From positions 29,370 to 93,369 of the forward strand of contig JABDIY010000058.1 in NCBI GenBank assembly GCA_013003535.1: 64,000 nucleotides of DNA. Direction: 5' to 3'. The notes beneath the pieces are model-generated. The model was not told where the DNA came from, made no database searches, and saw nothing but the letters and a program-made list of their open reading frames with translations. A program made the position numbers and the translations under genes. This document shows positions 13,843 through 23,438 of the stretch, in pieces (the first letter of the stretch is position 1; each line of letters begins with the position of its first letter). Source of the DNA: Acidimicrobiales bacterium. GTDB lineage: Bacteria > Actinomycetota > Acidimicrobiia > Acidimicrobiales > SZUA-35.

Positions 13843-13860
13843 GCAAGAGGGGAATGTGGG

Positions 13861-16698
13861 TTAGAGGGTGGCAATTGCGTCGAGGGGGTTGAGCTTGGCG
13901 GCTCGGCGAGCCGGAAGGTAGGCCGCCAGCACGCCGATCAGGCCCGACATCACCACGATCACCGCCAATGTTGTCCAGGGGATTGCCACCTGGTCGATCA
14001 CCGTGTCGGGAATCGCTCGAACCCCGGCGATGCCGAACAGGATCCCGAGCGCAATACCGAGTAGCGCACCGAACAGGCTCACCATGATCGCTTCCCAGCG
14101 GATCGTAGACATCAGCTGGCCGCGGGTCATACCGACCGCTCGAAGCAAACCGATCTCTCGGGTTCGCTCCAACACCGAGAGAACGATGGTGTTGACCACA
14201 CCGAAGAACGCCACCACTAGCGCCAGCCCCAGCAGTCCGTTGATAAGCACCAGCAAGCCGTTGATGCCGCTTTCCAACTCCTGCTGCAGATCATCGTTGT
14301 TGAATACCTGCACGCTCGGATAGTTGGATCCCAGATTCTTGGCGGCATCGGTAGTTGCGGCGATGTCGGCACCGGCGCTGATAGTTGCGCCGATCGATTC
14401 GATTGGAGCGTCGTCGTCGTGCTGTAGCAACAGCGAGTTGTCCATCAGCATGGTGCCATTTGTAAAGTTCTCATTTGCGATGATTCCTGCAATGGCCAAC
14501 TGCTCGGTCACGCCATCTTCAAATTCAACGTCGAGAGTTTGACCAACCCGAAGGCCGCGATCGTCGGCGAGAGACGTGGTGACAACGACAGCGGTCCCGT
14601 CGGAAAGCCCATCGAAGCTACCTTCGCTGAGGTTGTAGGTGAGAACCGATTCGCCGGTGCTGGCGGTGAAGCTATCTGCTCTTAACACGTCGCCGTCGGG
14701 TCCGCCGAGACGGATCGGAATCGACCGGTATTCGCTCACCGCACCGATCCCCTCAAGCTCGAGAAGTGCCGCCGCAAAGTCGTCGGGCAGAGGCTCCCCG
14801 AATTCAGTGCTTACGAATAGATCGGCACCGATGCTGTTGTCGAGCACGTCGGTGAGGCTGGTTTTCAGCGATTGGCCAAGCACCGAGACCAGCGTCACCA
14901 AAGCCAGACCGATCATGAGCGCCGTGGCGGTGGCCGCGGTTCGTTGCGGGCTGCGGGCGGCATTTTCCCGAGCGATGCGAGCCATCTTGGTCTCAGCGCC
15001 GCCCCGGAACGAATGAACGAGCAGTCGAAATCCGTCGGCCAACGCTCGCGGGCCTGAGAAGAGAAACATTGCGCCCAGCGCCCCGAACATGGCCCCGAAG
15101 ATGATCGTGACCACCTGACCGGCGCCCGAGGGCGGAGTGAAGACCTGATCTTCGGCGCCGTCCTGGCCTGGCACGGTGATTTCACCGGTGATCCCGGTGC
15201 CGAACACCAGCGCAACAAGACCCCCGACGAGCAGCGCGACGCCCCCGACCAGCAACAGCACACCGCTGATAGTTCCGAGGAGGCCAACTGGTCCCGATCG
15301 TCCCAGCGCTTGCACCGCTAGACCAGCAAAAAGGCCAGAGAGGAGTGCAACGCCAACGAAGGTGAACACTGCACCAGCACCGAGAAGCGTCAGGGTGCCG
15401 CTCAGTCCCGCCGCGCCGGTGAGCCCATAACCGACGGCGAACAGGCCAACCGCGGTGATGAGTGCACCAACCAGAACCCGGACCCGGCCGTTCCCGGGCT
15501 GAACGCCTTCGTTACGAATCGCCTCTACCGGTGAGATCTTGCCCGCCTTGAATGCCGGTAGCAGAGCGGAAACCAACGTGGCGACGATTCCAACGATCAG
15601 CGCAACGATGACGGTGCGAAGGCTGATGACGGTGCCGGTCTCGGGAAAGCCTCCCTGGCTTTCGAACAGCGCTTTGATGAGTTCAGCTACTCCGACACCA
15701 CAGACAATTCCCAACACCGATCCGATGACGCCCACCAGGATCGCTTCGATGAAGATCGTATTTCGAATCTGACCCCGGCCTGCGCCGATGGCGCGTAACA
15801 TGCCGATCTGTTGAATGCGCTGGCTGACCAGGATGGCAAAGGTGTTGTAGATGATAAACAGGCTCACGAAGAGGGCTACCAGCGCAAAACCCAGAAGGAT
15901 GTTGCCCAGGATGCTGATCACCTGGTTGAAGTCCTCGCTGTCTTCGGCGCTGGCCTGGGCCTGGTCGATCACCTCAACGCCCTCGGGCAGCAGTGGCTCG
16001 ATTGCCGAAAGTACGGCGGACGGGAGGACTCCCGGCGCAGCCTGGATCTCCATTGCGTCGAGCAGCCCCACCTTGTCGAATTGCTGTTGGCCGGTGGGTA
16101 GATCGAACAAGGTGAACCAGGCGCCGCCGGCCGTAAACGACACAATGCCGTCGACGGAGAAAACCTTGAGGCCGGTCGGGGTCTGGAATGTCACTTCTTC
16201 GCCTACTCCGACTCCAAGCGCTTCGGCCTGTTCCACGTTGATCGCAACGGAGTTCTCACCGGAGGGAGCGGAACCATCGACCAGTTCGAATCCACCACCT
16301 TCCTCGCTGGGCCCGTTCCAGGAGAACGTGAGTATCGGTGGCCCCCCTGGTGTCTGAGGCTCGCCGTCCACGTCGAGCCCGATGAAGCCGTTGGCACCTT
16401 CGTAGGCAACAAAGCCGTCTACCTGGGCGACCTCGTCAAGGGCAAGTATGTCGTCCAGTAGGGACTCCGGAATGGTTCCCGGTGTCTGCCCGAAGGAGTC
16501 GTCAGTGATCGGCTGGACTCTGGCATCGAGGTTCTGGTTGGCCCGCTCAACGATGCTGTCGAAGACCTTTCCCAACGAATCGGAAATGATGAACGATCCA
16601 CTGACGAACCCGACACCGAGGGTGATCGCCAGAACAGTAAGAGCCAGGCGCCCCAAGTTGTTGCGGATGCCGCGGAGCGAGAGTTTGGTAATGATCAT
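13861..16698 (-). CDS. FtsX/MacB-type ABC transporter permease
   Basis: A permease of about 945 residues starting MIITKLSLRGIRNNLGRLAL, with a first transmembrane helix, a large extracellular domain (MacB periplasmic-core-like, about residues 40-250), an FtsX block (LFIIYNTFAILVSQRIQQIGMLRAIGAGRGQI), further membrane helices, a second extracellular domain and a second FtsX block (GVVNTIVLSVLERTREIGLLRAVGMTRGQL) followed by two more helices. This two-FtsX layout is typical of actinobacterial lipoprotein or antimicrobial exporters. The frame runs on to 16785 inside the ATPase gene; I use the ATG at 16698 because homology begins there. It lies 10 bases after the ATPase gene, forming one transport operon. 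The substrate is unknown. Confidence 0.9.
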   Translation of the reverse strand: MIITKLSLRGIRNNLGRLALTVLAITLGVGFVSGSFIISDSLGKVFDSIVERANQNLDARVQPITDDSFGQTPGTIPESLLDDILALDEVAQVDGFVAYEGANGFIGLDVDGEPQTPGGPPILTFSWNGPSEEGGGFELVDGSAPSGENSVAINVEQAEALGVGVGEEVTFQTPTGLKVFSVDGIVSFTAGGAWFTLFDLPTGQQQFDKVGLLDAMEIQAAPGVLPSAVLSAIEPLLPEGVEVIDQAQASAEDSEDFNQVISILGNILLGFALVALFVSLFIIYNTFAILVSQRIQQIGMLRAIGAGRGQIRNTIFIEAILVGVIGSVLGIVCGVGVAELIKALFESQGGFPETGTVISLRTVIVALIVGIVATLVSALLPAFKAGKISPVEAIRNEGVQPGNGRVRVLVGALITAVGLFAVGYGLTGAAGLSGTLTLLGAGAVFTFVGVALLSGLFAGLAVQALGRSGPVGLLGTISGVLLLVGGVALLVGGLVALVFGTGITGEITVPGQDGAEDQVFTPPSGAGQVVTIIFGAMFGALGAMFLFSGPRALADGFRLLVHSFRGGAETKMARIARENAARSPQRTAATATALMIGLALVTLVSVLGQSLKTSLTDVLDNSIGADLFVSTEFGEPLPDDFAAALLELEGIGAVSEYRSIPIRLGGPDGDVLRADSFTASTGESVLTYNLSEGSFDGLSDGTAVVVTTSLADDRGLRVGQTLDVEFEDGVTEQLAIAGIIANENFTNGTMLMDNSLLLQHDDDAPIESIGATISAGADIAATTDAAKNLGSNYPSVQVFNNDDLQQELESGINGLLVLINGLLGLALVVAFFGVVNTIVLSVLERTREIGLLRAVGMTRGQLMSTIRWEAIMVSLFGALLGIALGILFGIAGVRAIPDTVIDQVAIPWTTLAVIVVMSGLIGVLAAYLPARRAAKLNPLDAIATL

Positions 16699-16708
16699 GT
16701 TTGTGGCC

Positions 16709-17644
16709 TCAGTCGCCCAGATGACGCATCTTGTCGAAGACGCTGTCGGCGGTGGGGTTCTGCATTTCGTCCACGATCTCGCCATCGGCGAGGAAGAGAA
16801 CGCGATCGGAATAGCTGGCCGATACGGGATCGTGGGTCACCATGACGATGGTCTGGCCGAACTCCCGAACGGCGAGCTGCATGAAGCTGAGGATTTCGGC
16901 ACCGGTTTTGGAGTCAACGTTTCCAGTGGGTTCGTCACCAAAGATGATGGCGGGTCGGCTGGCCATGGCCCGAGCAACAGCGACGCGCTGTTGCTGACCA
17001 CCGGAGAGCTCGTTTGGTCGGTGTCCCAGTCGATCGCCGAGCCCCACGGTGTCAATCACCTGTTTCATGAACTCCTTGTCTGGGGTGGTCCCTGCCAGAT
17101 CAAGGGGGAGCGTGATGTTTTCTTCGGCACTGAGTGTTGGGATCAGGTTGAAGGCCTGAAAGATGAAACCGATCTGATTCCGCCGCAATTCGGTGAGCTG
17201 CTTGTCCTTGAGCGACGAAAGCTCCACCGATCCCACATACGTCTGGCCCGATGTGAGCGAGTCCAAACCGGCCATGCATTGCATCAGCGTGGACTTGCCT
17301 GACCCGCTGGGGCCCATGATCGAGGTGAAGCGTCCGGTCTCGAAACCAACCGATACGTCGTACAGCGCTCGGACCTCGGTCTCGCCCTTGCCGTAAATTT
17401 TCGTGGCGTTGCGACAGTACGCGGCGAAGTTGGCCGTGCTGGTAACCCCGCTCATTGTTGGGGCCAGCGGGCCGGTGAGCGGCCCGTGGGGTGTGGAGGG
17501 TGGAGAGGCCGCTACGTTCGAAGGCGGAGCCAACGGCGATTGCGGTAGCGGTGGCGAGTCAGGGGAATCGAATGGCGAATCGTGTTGGGCGGGTTCGGCC
17601 CAGGGCGAGCCAAGGGGATCAGGCGTGGGTGCCGCTTCTGTCAT
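16709..17644 (-). CDS. ABC transporter ATP-binding protein (MacB/LolD type)
   Basis: The ATPase that powers the adjacent FtsX-type permease. The motifs are GPSGSGKST (Walker A), the Q-loop FQAFNLIPTL, LSGGQQQRVAVARA (signature), IIFGDEPTGNVD (Walker B) and the switch histidine in VTHDP. Unusually, the ATPase domain is preceded by about 63 residues rich in Pro, Ser, Asp and Ala; homology starts at MSGVTSTANF, and an internal ATG at 17455 would give a standard-length protein. Either the tail is a real disordered extension or the true start is 17455. Only 10 bases separate it from the permease. Confidence 0.92.
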   Translation of the reverse strand: MTEAAPTPDPLGSPWAEPAQHDSPFDSPDSPPLPQSPLAPPSNVAASPPSTPHGPLTGPLAPTMSGVTSTANFAAYCRNATKIYGKGETEVRALYDVSVGFETGRFTSIMGPSGSGKSTLMQCMAGLDSLTSGQTYVGSVELSSLKDKQLTELRRNQIGFIFQAFNLIPTLSAEENITLPLDLAGTTPDKEFMKQVIDTVGLGDRLGHRPNELSGGQQQRVAVARAMASRPAIIFGDEPTGNVDSKTGAEILSFMQLAVREFGQTIVMVTHDPVSASYSDRVLFLADGEIVDEMQNPTADSVFDKMRHLGD

Positions 17645-17700
17645 GGGTCGACGTTACCGCTGTTTGCCTGGGGGCCTACCGCCCTTTTCTCAGAGTGCTC

Positions 17701-19371
17701 TCAGTTGAACCACACGCATGCATCTGGAGGGAGCTTGCCAGTATCAGTCTCTGCTGGATCGCTCATCAACTGGACAGTGGCCTCGTCCGGCAATGCGATC
17801 TCGCCGCGGGAGAAGTTCACCCAGCATTGAAGACCGCCCGCCCGACGAAAAGCGACGACTTTGGGATGGTGTGGGACAAGCCATTCGATCTCGTCGCTCG
17901 CCGGTACCAGGGCCCTCCTCAGCCGGAGAGCGGACCGGTAGAGCTGCAGCATCGATTCTGGATCGAGGGCCTGGTTGGCTGCACTGAGGTTGCCGAAGTA
18001 GGCGGGTTGCGGGAGCCACGGCGGTCCGGCGCCGAACCCGAACGAGGGTCCGTTAGCGGTCCAGGGCAGAGGAACTCGACAACCATCGCGACCTTTCGTG
18101 GTGTGACCGGACTGCTCCCAAACCGGATCATCCAGAACCTCCTCGGGCAGATCCCAGACCTCGGGAAGACCAAGTTCTTCGCCTTGGTAGAGGTAGGCCG
18201 AACCGGGGAGCGCCAACATGAGCATAATGGCAGCTCGGGCTCGACGTTGACCAAGATCCGCATCGAGTAGGTCGTGCGGGCCCTCCAACAACCACTTCCG
18301 CCATTCGACACCCTCGGGCAAGCCATATCGAGTTGCGTGACGGACAACATCATGGTTGCTGAGCGCCCAGGTGGGGACGGCTCCCACAGAGCCGGCATCG
18401 TCCAACGCCTTCTGGATGCTGGTGGTGAGCTCCTCGGGATTCCACGAGGACTCCAAGAAGTTGAAGGCGAACGACTGGTGGTACTCATCGGGCCGCAGGT
18501 AGAGATGGACCCTCTCGGGCGCCACCCATGCTTCGGCAACCATCATCGAGTTGTTCGGCGAAGCATCGAGAACCTCGCGCCACTGACGGATGTAGGTGTG
18601 TACGTCGTCTCGATCCCAAAATGGATGGTTACGGAGTTTGGCTGTCACGAGCAGCTCTTCTGTCTCGGTAGGGATGTCCGGGAAGGACATGTCCTTGGCC
18701 AGTCCGTGCGCAACGTCTACCCGGAAGCCGTCGGCTCCGAGCGCCAACCAAAACCTGAAGATGTCTCGGAACTCGTCCTGAACCTCGGGGTTGGCCCAGT
18801 TGAGATCGGGTTGGGTGTGATCGAAGAGATGGAGATACCACTCGCCGTCGGGCAGGCGTTCCCAGGCGGGACCCCCGAAAACACTCAGCCAGTTGGTGGG
18901 GGGTTCGCTCCCGTCGGTTCCTTTGCCGGGGCGAATGTGGTATCGGTTGCGGCTGGGGTGGTTCGGCGGCGATTGGATTGCCTCCTGAAACCACTCGTGT
19001 TGGGCCGAGGTATGGTTGGGGACCAGGTCAACGATTACTTTGATGTCTGCCGCATGGGCCTCCCGAATCAGATCGCGGGCATCCTGGAGCGTTCCGTAGA
19101 TCGGATTGATTTCCCGGTAATCGGCAACGTCGTAGCCGCCGTCGTGCAGTGGGGAGGTGTACCAAGGGTTCACCCACAGCCCGTCGACGCCCAAATCCGC
19201 CAAATAGGGGAGCCTGGAGCGAATGCCGTTGATGTCCCCCGTGCCATCGCCGTCGGAGTCGGCGAATGACCGCACATAGACCTGATAGATCACCGAGTTT
19301 CGCCACCACCGTGCTGTTAGGTCTGTCACCACGCCAATGGTAGGGGACGGTCCGGCTTCCGACGCTCTCAC
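17701..19371 (-). CDS. GH13 alpha-glucosidase / oligo-1,6-glucosidase-like hydrolase
   Basis: A 556-residue glycoside hydrolase family 13 enzyme. The (beta/alpha)8 barrel motifs are VIYQVYVRSFADSDGDGTGD (residues 28-45), VDLVPNHTS, the nucleophile D219 in DGFRVDVAH, the acid/base E280 in MMVAEAWV and D341 in ALSNHDVVRH. The length and the QVYVRSF/DGDGTGDINGI start fit alpha-glucosidases acting on maltose or isomaltose rather than secreted amylases. No signal peptide is seen, so it is probably cytoplasmic. The GTG at 19371 gives the longest frame; tandem GTG codons at 19332 and 19329 would remove about 13 residues. It is divergent from the cyclase gene. Specificity towards trehalose-type or sucrose substrates cannot be excluded. 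Confidence 0.88.
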   Translation of the reverse strand: MRASEAGPSPTIGVVTDLTARWWRNSVIYQVYVRSFADSDGDGTGDINGIRSRLPYLADLGVDGLWVNPWYTSPLHDGGYDVADYREINPIYGTLQDARDLIREAHAADIKVIVDLVPNHTSAQHEWFQEAIQSPPNHPSRNRYHIRPGKGTDGSEPPTNWLSVFGGPAWERLPDGEWYLHLFDHTQPDLNWANPEVQDEFRDIFRFWLALGADGFRVDVAHGLAKDMSFPDIPTETEELLVTAKLRNHPFWDRDDVHTYIRQWREVLDASPNNSMMVAEAWVAPERVHLYLRPDEYHQSFAFNFLESSWNPEELTTSIQKALDDAGSVGAVPTWALSNHDVVRHATRYGLPEGVEWRKWLLEGPHDLLDADLGQRRARAAIMLMLALPGSAYLYQGEELGLPEVWDLPEEVLDDPVWEQSGHTTKGRDGCRVPLPWTANGPSFGFGAGPPWLPQPAYFGNLSAANQALDPESMLQLYRSALRLRRALVPASDEIEWLVPHHPKVVAFRRAGGLQCWVNFSRGEIALPDEATVQLMSDPAETDTGKLPPDACVWFN

Positions 19372-19482
19372 CTGGCCATGGAGAATCGGTGGCGCCGCGG
19401 CCGAATGGGCTGCGGCGTGTCGTTCATCACTTGTTCACACAGGTGCTAAATATAGTTTGCACTCAGGCCGTAGAGTAGAGAT

Positions 19483-22400
19483 ATGAGCTGTCCATCTTGC
19501 GGGCTGTCAGTGCCCGAGGGCGCTCGTTTCTGTCCCCACTGCGGTAAATCACAGGTGACCGCCGTGGAAGAACGCCGTCTCGTCACCGTGTTGTTCGCCG
19601 ACATCGTTGGCTTCACCGCCATCTCGCAGCATCTTGATCCTGAGCAGGTCAAACGAATGGTGGATGCCACTTTCCAACAGCTGGGCCAAGACATCCAACG
19701 CTTTGGTGGCAAGGTCGACAAGGTCATCGGTGATGAACTCGTTGCGTTATTCGGAGCGCCCGTCGCCCATTCCGATGATGCCGAACGCGCCGTCAGGGCG
19801 GCTCTGGCCATGCAAGACACCGCCGCCCGCCTTAGCGATGGTGGTGAGATATTGCAGCTCCGGATCGGAATCACCACGGGCGACGTGCTCGTCGGGGCCA
19901 CCGTGATCGGGGGCGACTACACGGCCATGGGTGACACCATGAACCTCGCCAGTCGCCTCGAGCAAATTGCAGAACCCGGCCAGATCATCGTGGGTCCCGC
20001 CACCCATGCGGCTTCGGCTGATGCCATCGTGTACCGGCCCAAGGGCGACGTTTCACCTCGGGGCCGATCTGGCAAAGTGAACATTTTCGAGGCGGTACGG
20101 CCTGTCGGTCCTCCTGGCACCCGGCGGCTCCATAGTCGACCGCTGGTGGGGCGCTCCCACGAACTCGGTGTGCTCGATGCCCTCGGCAAGCTCGCGGTAG
20201 AAGCCAATCGCGCTCAAGTCGCCTTGCTTCAGGGCGAAGCCGGGGTCGGGAAAAACCGGATTGCAAAAGAGGCCGCCCGGCAGCAACACAGGAACCGGAA
20301 CGCGGTGGTGCTCGAGGGCCGCTGCGCCCCGTACGGCGAAGCCAATGTTTGGTGGCCGATCGCGCAGGCTTTGCGGTCGGCTCTCAGCGTTGCGGGCGAC
20401 GCCTCCATAGACGAGGCCCGCGTCATCATCCAGCGCTGGTTGATCGCCAACGACGTTCCGGTGGACCACGAGCGCATGACGACTGCTTTGCTCCACACGT
20501 TGGGATACCTGACGGTGCTGCGCGGTGGTGACCGTGAGTACAACCGGGCCGAGGTGGTCTTTGCGGTGTCCAGTTTGTTAGCGGCGCAGCTGAAAAGCAC
20601 ACCCATCGTGTTTGTCCTGTCCGACGCCGATTGGGCGTCAGCGGCGGTCTGGGTCTTGGTGGAGCGGGTGCTGAAGGATCTGGCCGACCAACCGCTGATG
20701 GTCATCATCACCGGTCGAGACATCAGCCTCCCGCCCGGACTTCAGACCGGTGACTTCGGAAGCCTCACGATCGGCGTACATCCGCTCGACCCTGTGGCCA
20801 CTGGCGAACTCCTCGCCAATCTCGGTGTTCATCTCAGCGCCAGAAATGCCGAGCGGCTCGTGGAACGATCAGGCGGGAATCCGTTCTTCATGGAAGAACT
20901 CGTGGCGCTGATCGTTCGCAAATCCATCGATGGATCTGGTCTGACCGATGATGAATTGGTCGAACAGTTGATGACCGCAGAAGTAGAAGAACTGCCGGAC
21001 ACGTTGCGAGGCACGATAGCGGCCCGTCTCGATGGCTTGGAGAAGGGCCTCAAGCAACTACTGCAGGACGCGGCTGTGCTCGGCCGAGCGGGGCCGGTTT
21101 CTGGACTTGCGGCCCTAGCCCAGGAGACTCGCGGTGTTGCAGACATCACCGAGTCACTTCAAGCCCTGGTCGAGGAAGACATCCTGGACGTGTCAGATGG
21201 TCGTTACCGGTTCCGTTCCGACCTGGTGCGTGACGTGGCATACGCAACGATCACCAAAACTTCTCGAGCGATCCTTCACAGTCAGATAGCCGAGTTCATC
21301 GAGAAGGACATAGCTGATCCCGTTCGGAACTCGGTTGCAGCCATGATCGCCGATCACTACTCCCGATCGGCTGGGCTCGTGGCTGAGATGTCCTATGTCA
21401 AGGGCATCGATCGCCCGTCGGTGACGGCGAAGGCAATCCACTGGCTTGGCGAGGCTGGATTCCGAGCGCTGGAGTCCGATCCTCCATCCGCCGAGAGCTG
21501 GTTCAGTTCGGGCATCGAGCTTGCTGCTGATGACGAGACCAAAGCGATGATGTACTTCGGGCGGGCCCAGGCTCGACTGGAGGTCGGAGCCCTCCGATCA
21601 GCCCGGGAAGACTTGGAGGAGCTCGAGTCCTTCGTTGACACCGACGACGTCCTCCGTGCCCGCGCCCTCCTCGTGCGAGGCAACCTTGAGCGGCGGTCCA
21701 GGAATCCGGCGGAGGCGGCGGCGATCTTGCGCGAGGCCGCGGACCGTCTCGCCGCTTTGGGAGAGTTTGCTGAGCAGGCTCTGGCGTTGCGACTGCTTGG
21801 GCTCACTGAACTTGCCCGTAACGACCGAGTTCTGGCACGGCGCGCCCTGGAGGCGTCCCAACGGGTGGCGGCATCCATCAATGATCGTCGTGCCGAGGCG
21901 TGGGCATTTCAGAGCCTGGCCTGGCAGGCCTTTCGATCCGGAAACGTCGACGAAGCAAGCGGTTTCGTGGCCAAGGCCAGCGAGCTCTTTACCGAGCTAG
22001 GCGACGCCGGTGGCCTCACGTGGACCAAGGGCGTAGAAGCGTGGGTTCTCTTTCATAACGGATCGTTGGCGGAGGCCGAGGAACTGGTTGACGAAGTGCT
22101 GCCGGGAACGACCCAGCGCGGCGACCCGTGGGCCGAGGGCATCATCTCCATCCTGAGCGCATCCATCCACCTCTGGTCGGGTCGACCCGATCGAGCCTTG
22201 ATGGCCGTAGACGGCGCCCTGGCCGCCGCTGCTCGTGCTGATGACATCACCTTGGCTGTCCAAGCACGAGCTGTGCAAGGGCGCGCCCATATCTCTCTGG
22301 CCAACATCAGCGACGGTCTCAAGTCGCTCGAGCAGTCGTTTGCTCTGGCTCAACATCAGGGTGACAACGACTCTCGCCGTTTGGCGGCGGGCGCCAACTG

Positions 22401-23001
22401 TGCGGCGGGCGCCCGCCTCGGCCGGCCCCGCTCTGTGCTCATGTGGGCAGCCCGATTCGATCAGGTCCACTCGCACCCCGATGTTGTTGGCGAGAGTGAG
22501 ATCGTTGTGTCGGTCTCCCTGGCGTTGCTCCAGCTCGGACAGGTGCGCGAAGCCGTTCAGGAGTTGGAGTGGATCGATGCAACCTTGCCAAGGGTCAGCC
22601 GGGTGTCGGGCGATGCTGTGGCCGCGTTGGTTCTCGTAGCAAACAACGAGATCGCTGAGGCGCAGCTTCGCATCGACCACGTGTTGTCCGCTCAAGCAAC
22701 ATATCTCGACCGGTTCAGGGCCCGAGCCGCGCTTGCCGCGCTGCACTACCGTCAGGGCGATCTCGATCGTGCTCGATCCGTTCTTGGCGAGGCGATCAAT
22801 GAGGCCGAGGCCACTCGGGACCGGATCACCGGCCCGCTTGGTCGACTCCTTCGAGGAGTGTGTGGGTTCGAGCCGCTGGAACCTGCCGAAAAGCGGTGTC
22901 GCGAAATGGGAGTTGACCCCGTAGGGTGGCTGACCGCTTTCCGGGCAATGGTGGGGGCGACTGCGGAAGAACCAGCCGTCAGAACTAGTCCTCAGGATTA
23001 G
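19483..23001 (+). CDS. Zinc-ribbon, class III adenylate cyclase, AAA ATPase and TPR regulator
   Basis: A 1172-residue multidomain signalling protein. Residues 1-24 form a zinc-ribbon (CPSCG...CPHCG). Residues about 33-205 are a class III nucleotide cyclase with both metal aspartates (D40 in LFADIVGF, D84 in VIGDELVALFG), the adenine-selecting K80 and the transition-state N154 and R158 (GDTMNLASR), so it looks catalytically complete. A predicted P-loop ATPase follows (LLQGEAGVGKN, residues 249-258); here the usual Ser/Thr after Lys is Asn258, so ATP binding may be weakened. The C-terminal half is helical and TPR-like. The start ATG fits the zinc-ribbon. It converges with the LysM gene with stops overlapping by 4 bases. 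Confidence 0.88.
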   Translation: MSCPSCGLSVPEGARFCPHCGKSQVTAVEERRLVTVLFADIVGFTAISQHLDPEQVKRMVDATFQQLGQDIQRFGGKVDKVIGDELVALFGAPVAHSDDAERAVRAALAMQDTAARLSDGGEILQLRIGITTGDVLVGATVIGGDYTAMGDTMNLASRLEQIAEPGQIIVGPATHAASADAIVYRPKGDVSPRGRSGKVNIFEAVRPVGPPGTRRLHSRPLVGRSHELGVLDALGKLAVEANRAQVALLQGEAGVGKNRIAKEAARQQHRNRNAVVLEGRCAPYGEANVWWPIAQALRSALSVAGDASIDEARVIIQRWLIANDVPVDHERMTTALLHTLGYLTVLRGGDREYNRAEVVFAVSSLLAAQLKSTPIVFVLSDADWASAAVWVLVERVLKDLADQPLMVIITGRDISLPPGLQTGDFGSLTIGVHPLDPVATGELLANLGVHLSARNAERLVERSGGNPFFMEELVALIVRKSIDGSGLTDDELVEQLMTAEVEELPDTLRGTIAARLDGLEKGLKQLLQDAAVLGRAGPVSGLAALAQETRGVADITESLQALVEEDILDVSDGRYRFRSDLVRDVAYATITKTSRAILHSQIAEFIEKDIADPVRNSVAAMIADHYSRSAGLVAEMSYVKGIDRPSVTAKAIHWLGEAGFRALESDPPSAESWFSSGIELAADDETKAMMYFGRAQARLEVGALRSAREDLEELESFVDTDDVLRARALLVRGNLERRSRNPAEAAAILREAADRLAALGEFAEQALALRLLGLTELARNDRVLARRALEASQRVAASINDRRAEAWAFQSLAWQAFRSGNVDEASGFVAKASELFTELGDAGGLTWTKGVEAWVLFHNGSLAEAEELVDEVLPGTTQRGDPWAEGIISILSASIHLWSGRPDRALMAVDGALAAAARADDITLAVQARAVQGRAHISLANISDGLKSLEQSFALAQHQGDNDSRRLAAGANCAAGARLGRPRSVLMWAARFDQVHSHPDVVGESEIVVSVSLALLQLGQVREAVQELEWIDATLPRVSRVSGDAVAALVLVANNEIAEAQLRIDHVLSAQATYLDRFRARAALAALHYRQGDLDRARSVLGEAINEAEATRDRITGPLGRLLRGVCGFEPLEPAEKRCREMGVDPVGWLTAFRAMVGATAEEPAVRTSPQD

Positions 23002-23414
23002 CCTGCCACCGTGGTTTCGGCGGCCGGATCAGGTTCCGGGGGCGGTGGAGCGGCAGTAGTTGGTGTTGTGGTGGTGCTGGTTGCGCCAGGGGGAATCAGT
23101 AGTTGTTGTCCGGCAGCGATCCGATCGGGGTCGGCCAGATTGTTGAACTCGATCAGAACCTCCTGACTGATGCCGAACGCTGCGGCGATGGCTCCAAGGG
23201 AATCACCGGGCTGAATCACGTAGCTGCTGGGTTCCGGCGGCGCCGTTGTTGGGGTGGTGCTGCCAGCGGACGAAGCGGGCTGGGCGGGGAGTGTGGTTGT
23301 GGTTGTGTCACCTGAAGCCACGGGTTCGGTTCGACCGCACGCGGTCAAAACTAGCGAGAATGCCATGGCGGTTACGACCCCGGAGGCCCTGAGCTTTTTG
23401 GAACACATGAACAT
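22998..23414 (-). CDS. LysM-domain lipoprotein
   Basis: A 138-residue exported protein. Residues 1-27 form a lipoprotein signal peptide with the lipobox LTAC. A Thr/Pro-rich linker follows, then one LysM domain (YVIQPGDSLGAIAAAFGISQEVLIEFNN, ending GQQLLIPPG) that should bind peptidoglycan glycan chains, and a second Thr/Pro-rich tail. There is no catalytic domain, so it is probably a wall-binding or structural lipoprotein. Its stop overlaps the stop of the converging cyclase gene, and it lies 24 bases downstream of rsgA on the same strand, so it may be the last gene of the rsgA transcript. Confidence 0.85.
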   Translation of the reverse strand: MFMCSKKLRASGVVTAMAFSLVLTACGRTEPVASGDTTTTTLPAQPASSAGSTTPTTAPPEPSSYVIQPGDSLGAIAAAFGISQEVLIEFNNLADPDRIAAGQQLLIPPGATSTTTTPTTAAPPPPEPDPAAETTVAG

Positions 23415-23438
23415 ATGCGTTCTAGTCTTGCAGGTCCG

